Of a stretch of DNA of 64,000 bases, positions 58,721-64,000 are shown in pieces. Both the position numbers and the translations under genes were made by a program. Within the stretch, counting starts at the first letter, position 1. Each line of letters opens with the position of its first letter. Source of the stretch: an uncultured Aquabacterium sp. GTDB lineage: Bacteria; Pseudomonadota; Gammaproteobacteria; Burkholderiales; Burkholderiaceae_C. The stretch lies in NCBI RefSeq assembly GCF_913773725.1, contig NZ_CAJYGK010000161.1, positions 62,001-126,000 on the forward strand, given 5' to 3'. The notes beneath the pieces were generated by a model, which was not told the origin of the DNA, searched no databases, and saw nothing but the letters and a program-made list of their open reading frames with translations.

Positions 58721-60805
58721 TCAGGCGGCCGCGCCGCCCTCCCCGTCCACCGCACCGTCGTTGGCCGCAAAGCCTTTGAACCGACCCTTTTTCAGATGAA
58801 TCAGGAGCAGCGAGATCGCCGCGGGTGTGACTCCGGAGATGCGCGATGCCTGCCCCAGCGTCTCGGGTCGGTGCTTGTCGAGCTTCTGCCGCACCTCGAA
58901 GCTGAGGGCTGCCACCTGCATGTAGTCCAGTTCGGCCGGCAGCTTCATGTGTTCGAAGTGCGCCGCCCGCTGAACCTCTTCGTTCTGCTTGTCGATGTAG
59001 CCGGCGTACTTGATGCTGATTTCAACCTGCTCGATGACGGCATCGGCCAGGGCGTCACCCAGCTCCTCGCGCAAGGTCATTCGGGTCACTGGCTGACGCA
59101 AACCCTGTTGGCCCTCCGCCCCGGCATGGGCACGCAACTCGGCCTGCCGGTTGGTGGCAATGGTGTCGACCTCCGTCAGCCGGTCGTACGTGACGCCCGG
59201 CCGGCGGAGCAGGTCTGCCAGGTTGTATTCGTGCTCCAGTGCCTTGCCCAGCAGGCGCTCCGCCTCGGAGGCGGGGAGTGTGGCTGGACGGACCCAGCTC
59301 GTGCGCAGTCGCTCTGTTTCACGTGAAACAGCATCGCGTTTGCGGTTGAAGGCATCCCAACGGGCATCGTCCACCAGCCCCACCTCGCGGCCCAGTTCCG
59401 TCAACCGCATGTCGGCGTTGTCCTCACGCAGCTGCAGGCGGAACTCGGCGCGGCTGGTGAACATGCGGTAGGGCTCGGTCACGCCCTTGGTGATCAGGTC
59501 GTCCACCAACACGCCCAGATAGGCCTGGTCGCGGCGCAGGGTCAGAGGTGGCTTGCCCTGCGCCTGCAGCGCGGCATTGGCGCCGGCATGCAGCCCTTGC
59601 GCAGCAGCCTCCTCATAGCCTGTGGTGCCGTTGATCTGGCCGGCGAAGAACAGGCCCTGGATGGCCTTGGTCTCGAAGGTCGACTTCAGTTCGCGCGGGT
59701 CGAAGTAGTCGTACTCGATCGCGTAGCCGGGACGCAGGATGTAGGCGTTCTCCAGGCCTGGCATGGTGCGCAGGGCATGGAGCTGGATGTCGAAGGGCAG
59801 CGAGGTGCTGATGCCGTTGGGGTAGAACTCGTTGGTGGTCAGGCCCTCGGGCTCCAGAAAGATCTGGTGCGAATCCTTGTCGGCGAAGCGGTTGATCTTG
59901 TCTTCGATCGACGGGCAGTAGCGCGGCCCCACCCCTTCGATGATGCCGGTGAACATCGGGCTGCGGTCGAAGCCGGAGCGGATGATGTCGTGGGTCTGCT
60001 GGTTGGTGTGCGTGATCCAGCAGGGCAGCTGGCGGGGGTGCATGGCCGGCGTGCCCAGGAAGCTGAACACCGGCACTTCAGGACCCGCGGGTGCCGACAG
60101 CGGCTCACCCGGCGCGCCCCATCCCCCCACGTGCCCGACGCCGTCACCGGGCTGCTCGGTCAGCTTCGAGAAATCGATGCTGCGGCCGTCGATGCGGGGC
60201 GGCGTGCCGGTCTTCAAGCGGCCCTGCGGCAGCTTCAGCTCCTTCAGTCGGGCAGACAGCGAGACGGCGGGCGGGTCGCCGGCGCGGCCGGCACTGTAGT
60301 TCTGCAGGCCCACGTGGATCTTGCCATCCAGGAAGGTGCCGGCCGTCAGCACCACCGCGCGCGCACGGAAGCGCACCCCGACCTGCGTCACGGCACCGAC
60401 CACCCGGTCACCTTCCACCATCAGGTCGTCCACCGCCTGCTGGAACAGCCACAGGTTCGGCTGGTTCTCCAGCCGCTTGCGGATGGCCGCCTTGTAGAGA
60501 ATGCGGTCCGCCTGCGCCCGGGTGGCGCGCACGGCCGGGCCCTTGCTGGAGTTCAGGATTCGGAACTGGATGCCGCCCTCGTCGGTGGCCAGGCCCATGG
60601 CGCCGCCCAGGGCGTCCACCTCCTTGACCAGATGACCCTTGCCGATCCCGCCGATCGACGGGTTGCAGCTCATCTGTCCCAGCGTTTCGATGTTGTGGGT
60701 CAGCAGCAGCGTGGCGCACCCCATGCGGGCCGCGGCCAGTGCGGCCTCGGTGCCGGCATGGCCACCACCGACCACGATGACGTCAAATTCCTGGGGATAA
60801 AGCAT
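58721..60805 (-). CDS. mnmG: tRNA uridine 5-carboxymethylaminomethyl modification enzyme MnmG (GidA)
   Basis: An FAD-dependent enzyme that, with MnmE, modifies the wobble uridine of several tRNAs. The FAD motif [21 protein letters not shown] is at residues 9-29. Other family blocks are [34 protein letters not shown] and the C-terminal [27 protein letters not shown] region. At 694 residues it is about 60 longer than E. coli MnmG, partly from a Gly/Pro-rich insertion near residues 212-245. A perfect parS lies inside its coding sequence. It is the first gene of the mnmG-rsmG block. Confidence 0.95.
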   Translation of the reverse strand: MLYPQEFDVIVVGGGHAGTEAALAAARMGCATLLLTHNIETLGQMSCNPSIGGIGKGHLVKEVDALGGAMGLATDEGGIQFRILNSSKGPAVRATRAQADRILYKAAIRKRLENQPNLWLFQQAVDDLMVEGDRVVGAVTQVGVRFRARAVVLTAGTFLDGKIHVGLQNYSAGRAGDPPAVSLSARLKELKLPQGRLKTGTPPRIDGRSIDFSKLTEQPGDGVGHVGGWGAPGEPLSAPAGPEVPVFSFLGTPAMHPRQLPCWITHTNQQTHDIIRSGFDRSPMFTGIIEGVGPRYCPSIEDKINRFADKDSHQIFLEPEGLTTNEFYPNGISTSLPFDIQLHALRTMPGLENAYILRPGYAIEYDYFDPRELKSTFETKAIQGLFFAGQINGTTGYEEAAAQGLHAGANAALQAQGKPPLTLRRDQAYLGVLVDDLITKGVTEPYRMFTSRAEFRLQLREDNADMRLTELGREVGLVDDARWDAFNRKRDAVSRETERLRTSWVRPATLPASEAERLLGKALEHEYNLADLLRRPGVTYDRLTEVDTIATNRQAELRAHAGAEGQQGLRQPVTRMTLREELGDALADAVIEQVEISIKYAGYIDKQNEEVQRAAHFEHMKLPAELDYMQVAALSFEVRQKLDKHRPETLGQASRISGVTPAAISLLLIHLKKGRFKGFAANDGAVDGEGGAAA
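59315..59330. other. perfect parS site inside mnmG
   Basis: TGTTTCACGTGAAACA, exact 16-bp parS palindrome (18 bp with the flanking C and G). Its place inside an essential-type coding sequence is common for parS. Confidence 0.93.
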
Positions 60806-60882
60806 GGGGACCTCGACAGCGGGCAGGGTGGCCGAACCACCTGGCTTGCCACATTTTTAAGCAACCTTCCATTGTACTGAAA

Positions 60883-60898
60883 CCCCGCCCCGGCGGGG
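60883..60898. terminator. GC-rich hairpin upstream of mnmG
   Basis: CCCCGCC (60883-60889) and GGCGGGG (60892-60898) are complementary with a 2-nt gap, so the actual loop would be 4 nt. No T-run. The 283-bp gap upstream of mnmG to the YkgJ gene otherwise shows no gene. Confidence 0.25.
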
Positions 60899-61088
60899 GG
60901 CTCCCGGGGGTCGCCCTGCCCTCACGGGGGTGACGAGCCCGGCCGCGACGGGATCAGTTGCACCGCAGCATCAAGCTAGGGATGGCGATCCTCCGCCCGC
61001 CTGCCTACAGTGGGTCATCGGTCGCTGTCATCACGACGATCATTCAAGCAGGGTTGTGGCAGAGATGGCCGGCGGCGACAATGACGGG

Positions 61089-61379
61089 ATGGCCCCGCCC
61101 TCCCCCGGCGTCGCCGCCGTGCCAGCATGCCGTCCGGGCTGCGGCGCGTGCTGCATTGCCCCCTCCATCAGCTCCCCGATGCCCGGCCTGCCGCACGGCA
61201 AGGCCGCCGGTGTGCCCTGCCCCCACCTGGACGACGCCCTGCGCTGCCGCCTCTTTGGTCAGCCGGCACGGCCGCCGGTGTGCGGCTCGCTGCAGCCTTC
61301 GCACGAGATGTGCGGGCCGGACCGCCAGCATGCGGTGCGCTGGCTCACCGAACTGGAAGCGGCGACCCGCTGCGACTGA
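61089..61379 (+). CDS. YkgJ-family cysteine cluster protein
   Basis: A 96-residue protein of the YkgJ/zinc- or iron-chelating cysteine-cluster family. It contains [38 protein letters not shown] followed by [21 protein letters not shown], giving at least eight cysteines in the usual spacing (CxxGCxxCC, C, C, C, C). Function is unknown; a metal or Fe-S site is expected. ATG 61089 is used; ATG 61065 is possible. Its last 35 bp overlap the convergent hydroxylase gene. Confidence 0.85.
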   Translation: MAPPSPGVAAVPACRPGCGACCIAPSISSPMPGLPHGKAAGVPCPHLDDALRCRLFGQPARPPVCGSLQPSHEMCGPDRQHAVRWLTELEAATRCD

Positions 61380-62367
61380 GATGGTCGCCATCGGGCGGGG
61401 TGCGGTGGCCTTCCAGCAGCCAGGCCGGTGGCGCCCCGGTGGGCGATCCGGTCAGCGCCTGCATCTGCTGGCGCAACCCTTCGGTCGTCAGGCCCTGGCC
61501 ATCGGGCGCCCAGCCCGGTGGCCCGAACAGGTAGCCCAGCACATCGCCCGGCCGGCGAGCCTTGCCTACATCGCGCACGATGGCCGCCCACTCGGCCAGA
61601 CAGATCCACCAGGCTGCGTAGGAGCGTTGCGGCTTGACCAGGCCGTAGCGGATCGGCACGCCTTCACGCTCGGGCACGTAGGTGCCGAACAGGCGATCGA
61701 ACAGCATGATGGTGCCGCCGTAGTTGCAGTCCAGGTACTCGACGTTGGCCGCGTGGTGCACCCGGTGCGCCGAGGGCGTGTTCAACACCCCTTCCAGCCA
61801 ACCCAGGCGGGGCACCAGATCGGTATGGATCCAGAACTGGTAGACGAGGTTGACCCCGTAGGACAGCAGCACCGCATCCGGCGAGAAGCCCAGCAGGCAC
61901 TGCGGCGCGAAGAACACGAAGCCGCCGCTGACCTTGCCCGTGATCGACTGCCGGAAGGCGGCAGCCAGGTTGTACTCGTTGCCGGTGTGATGCACCTGGT
62001 GGGAGGCCCAGTACCAGCGGATGCGGTGCCCGGCGCGGTGCAGCCAGTAATAGAAGAACTCGGTCGTGAAGAACATCGCGACCCAGCCCCACGCCGTGTC
62101 CATGGGCACAGTCCAGAGCCGGTGCGCGTACATCCAGGCGCCGAACGGCAACGCGGCACCCAGCACAGCCCCCATCGGGATGGCCTCGACAACGACCCGC
62201 CAGCCATTGATGCGCACCGTGGTCCAGAACGCGCGCCAGTCGTAAGCCTCCGGCCCGCGTCGCCGCGCAATCAGCACACCTTCCAGTGCGGTGACCAGCA
62301 CGGCCGACACGCCCATGGCGGCCATCATGATCTGGACGACGTCCAGTGAAGCCAGAAAGGAATTCAT
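61345..62367 (-). CDS. sterol desaturase / fatty acid hydroxylase family protein
   Basis: A membrane di-iron hydroxylase or desaturase of 340 residues with about four helices. The three His clusters are [11 protein letters not shown] near residue 120, [12 protein letters not shown] near 131, and [20 protein letters not shown] near 205, which together form the metal site. The Pro-rich cytosolic C-terminal tail ([10 protein letters not shown] onward) is longer than usual. It probably acts on membrane lipid or a sterol/hopanoid-like substrate that cannot be specified. ATG 62367 is preferred over longer in-frame options. Confidence 0.88.
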   Translation of the reverse strand: MNSFLASLDVVQIMMAAMGVSAVLVTALEGVLIARRRGPEAYDWRAFWTTVRINGWRVVVEAIPMGAVLGAALPFGAWMYAHRLWTVPMDTAWGWVAMFFTTEFFYYWLHRAGHRIRWYWASHQVHHTGNEYNLAAAFRQSITGKVSGGFVFFAPQCLLGFSPDAVLLSYGVNLVYQFWIHTDLVPRLGWLEGVLNTPSAHRVHHAANVEYLDCNYGGTIMLFDRLFGTYVPEREGVPIRYGLVKPQRSYAAWWICLAEWAAIVRDVGKARRPGDVLGYLFGPPGWAPDGQGLTTEGLRQQMQALTGSPTGAPPAWLLEGHRTPPDGDHLSRSGSPLPVR

Positions 62368-62480
62368 GGCCCCGACCATAAGGACGGGCCATGCCCTTGT
62401 CTGCCGGGGAACCCCTTCCGAGGCCCGTTTAACCCCGCGGGTAAGGGGCACCGAAGCGAGGCCCCGGGGAAGAGCGCGCG

Positions 62481-62894
62481 TCAGACCGCCTCGTCCAGCG
62501 CCTCGACGTAGTACCAGCGACCGCCTTCGCGAACGAAATCGCTCTTCTCGACCAGGCGATGGGCCCGCCCGCCCAGCTTGCTGCGCGCCACAAAGCTCAC
62601 CCAGCCGCGGTCCGGCCCGTTCAGGCCGGCGGCGCGCACGTCCAGCCCCAGCCAGCGCAGCCCGGGCTCGGGCGCCTCGATGACGGACGGGCGGGTGTCG
62701 GGGTGCCAGGTTTCGAGCAGGTACGGGCGCAGGTCCTTGACGAAGGCGCTGTACCGCGACCGCATCAGCGATTCGGGATCGGGGGCCTGCAGCGCCAGCG
62801 GCCCGGCGTGGTAGCGGCCACAGCAGGCCTGGTACGACGCGGCACGCCCGCAGGGACAGGCCTCACCGGCCGGGGTAGAGGGCGCGGCACTCAC
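62481..62894 (-). CDS. YchJ/UPF0225 SEC-C motif protein
   Basis: A 137-residue small protein with an N-terminal SEC-C zinc-binding motif, CPCGRAASYQACCGRYH, followed by the YchJ NTF2-like domain (LMRSRYSAFV, LLETWHPDTRP, WVSFVARSKLGG, FVREGGRWYYVEA). The start is GTG 62894, whose GTGA overlaps the stop of the upstream membrane-protein gene, with GGAGA before it. It is translationally coupled to that gene. Function is unknown. Confidence 0.87.
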   Translation of the reverse strand: MSAAPSTPAGEACPCGRAASYQACCGRYHAGPLALQAPDPESLMRSRYSAFVKDLRPYLLETWHPDTRPSVIEAPEPGLRWLGLDVRAAGLNGPDRGWVSFVARSKLGGRAHRLVEKSDFVREGGRWYYVEALDEAV

Positions 62895-63871
62895 GCGGTG
62901 TCTCCGGATTCCAATTGGTCGGCCTGCTGCAGGGCCAGGAAGATCTCGCACACGCCGCGCAGGTAGACCACCGTGGGCAGCACCACCGCCAGCGCGAACA
63001 CCATGCCGCCGCCCACCGTGGCCGCGCGCACATAAGGCAAGGCGTCTGCGGGAAGCATGGGGTCGATGACCCGCACGCTCAGCCCCAGCAGGCCGGCCAT
63101 CAGCATCTCCGGCTTGATGTCCACCCCCAGGATGAACACCGAGGCCTCGGCCATCACCCGGCCGCCGGCCATGACCATGACGCTGGTCGCCGCCCCGGTC
63201 AAGCCCGTGACCAGGCTCAACCCGCCCACCAGCACGGCCGACTGCAACAGCCGCTCGCGGACCAGCCGCCACAGCGTGCGACAGGCCTGCCACGACGACG
63301 CCCCCGCCCAGACCACCGGCCCGGTCAGCGGCGCGACGACAGCGACCACCGCCAGCATCGCCAGCCCGAGCAACAGCACGGTGGCCGGCACGACCAGCAC
63401 GAACAGCCACGGCCCCACGTAAGGCAGCCCGCTGACCCAGTACAGCCCGGCCACGCCCGCCGCGACGGCCGCCACCATGCTCAGGGCCCCGACCAGTGCC
63501 GCAAGCATGCGGTGCCCCACCCCCAGGCCGTCTTCCACCGCGTGCCAGCCATCCCGGCACGCCACGCCACGCGCCCGGTCCATGGACATCAGGCCGGCCG
63601 CATTGGCACCATAAAAAGCGATGAACAGCGCGGCCGCCCCCTGCCCGATCGCCCAGTTCAGGTCGCCGCGCCCCAGGGAGGCCTGGGCACTGGCCAGCGC
63701 CAGCCCCGCGCCCGAGAACGCCGCCAGCAGGATGTAGATCACCTGACCATCGCGCACGGCTTCGATGCTGGAGAGCACGCGCACCAGCGCCTGCCACCAG
63801 TCGAATCGGCGTGCGCGGCGAGGCAGCGGGGGGACGGAAGGCGGAGGAGGCAGCACAGAATCAGGGCTCAT
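62891..63871 (-). CDS. unknown multi-pass membrane protein
   Basis: A 326-residue integral membrane protein I do not recognise. After a Pro-rich N-terminal tail (VLPPPPSVPPLPRRARR) come about six to eight hydrophobic helices, the first two as QVIYILLAAFSGAGLALA and GQGAAALFIAFYGANAAGL, with loops containing RGVACRDGWHAVEDGLG. It is coupled to the YchJ gene by a GTGA overlap. ATG 63871 is used; TTG 63895 has a better-placed AAGGGA and would add eight residues. Confidence 0.72.
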   Translation of the reverse strand: MSPDSVLPPPPSVPPLPRRARRFDWWQALVRVLSSIEAVRDGQVIYILLAAFSGAGLALASAQASLGRGDLNWAIGQGAAALFIAFYGANAAGLMSMDRARGVACRDGWHAVEDGLGVGHRMLAALVGALSMVAAVAAGVAGLYWVSGLPYVGPWLFVLVVPATVLLLGLAMLAVVAVVAPLTGPVVWAGASSWQACRTLWRLVRERLLQSAVLVGGLSLVTGLTGAATSVMVMAGGRVMAEASVFILGVDIKPEMLMAGLLGLSVRVIDPMLPADALPYVRAATVGGGMVFALAVVLPTVVYLRGVCEIFLALQQADQLESGDTA

Positions 63872-63975
63872 CGTCGTGGGATGATGCGCGTTCAACGGGG
63901 TTCCCTTGGCGGCCGATCATAGGGGCAAGCCCTCATGTCCCCCTGAAGCCATGGCACAACATCCCACCCGGATGG

Positions 63976-63981
63976 TTGACA
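63976..63981 (+). promoter_or_regulatory. possible -35 element at window edge
   Basis: TTGACA is followed by 19 bases to the end of the window, so any -10 element lies outside. It may drive a plus-strand gene beyond the window. Confidence 0.2.
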
Positions 63982-64000
63982 TACGGGCACAAATAAGGGT

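Overview
The window is a high-GC chromosomal segment of a Gram-negative betaproteobacterium, most likely Burkholderiales of the Leptothrix/Rubrivivax/Aquabacterium type. The main clues are the gene order metK, two lipid A acyltransferases, dapF, DUF484 and xerC; the mnmG-rsmG-parA-parB block; exosortase B with PEP-CTERM substrates; and a classical porin. Three parS-type sites beside mnmG, rsmG and parAB suggest the right end is near the replication origin. Genus placement is inference.

Layout. 0-13.2 kb: a truncated chemotaxis receptor, metK, two lpxL-type acyltransferases, dapF, DUF484, xerC and an rlmI-like rRNA methyltransferase. Two small PEP-CTERM proteins, a second chemotaxis receptor and ugd are inserted among them. 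13.4-35.1 kb: a large exopolysaccharide locus. Its plus-strand arm holds exosortase B (xrtB), epsI, a sugar epimerase and three glycosyltransferases, and after a divergently transcribed GH16 lipoprotein come a second GH16 lipoprotein and a Wzy/ligase-like membrane protein. Its minus-strand arm runs from the chain-length protein epsF and the kinase-like epsG through an SGNH hydrolase, acyltransferase, glycosyltransferase and Wzx flippase to an IMPase-like phosphatase, an MptE-like/NeuB-like fusion, a NeuA-like cytidylyltransferase, a polysialyltransferase-like protein and a GT4 enzyme. The part at about 24.3-27.8 kb is clearly richer in AT.

35.4-44.5 kb: an AraC regulator and an HDOD protein, then a minus-strand operon potA-potD-porin-potB-potC-gntR-racemase. 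A near-perfect sigma-54 promoter lies just upstream of potA, and three 23-bp direct repeats lie about 100-165 bp further upstream. 44.7-53.2 kb: a PEP-CTERM protein, an operon of cytochrome b561 and two YceI proteins, two tandem diguanylate cyclases, a PAS hybrid histidine kinase, a flavin reductase and a membrane-anchored methyltransferase. 53.2-60.8 kb: parB, parA, a large PEP-CTERM protein, a secreted disordered basic protein coupled to rsmG, rsmG and mnmG. 61-64 kb: a YkgJ cysteine-cluster protein, a sterol-desaturase-family hydroxylase, a YchJ-like protein and an unknown membrane protein.

How it fits together. The exopolysaccharide locus, exosortase, PEP-CTERM substrates and GGDEF proteins look like an envelope and extracellular-matrix programme. 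The N-terminus of EpsG resembles the c-di-GMP-binding MshEN domain, which offers a possible link from second messenger to polymer. The least familiar parts are the nonulosonate-like sub-locus (MptE-NeuB fusion, IMPase, NeuA, polysialyltransferase-like) and the sigma-54/tandem-repeat control region of the polyamine-type transporter operon. All functions are read from sequence motifs; no search or computation was run.
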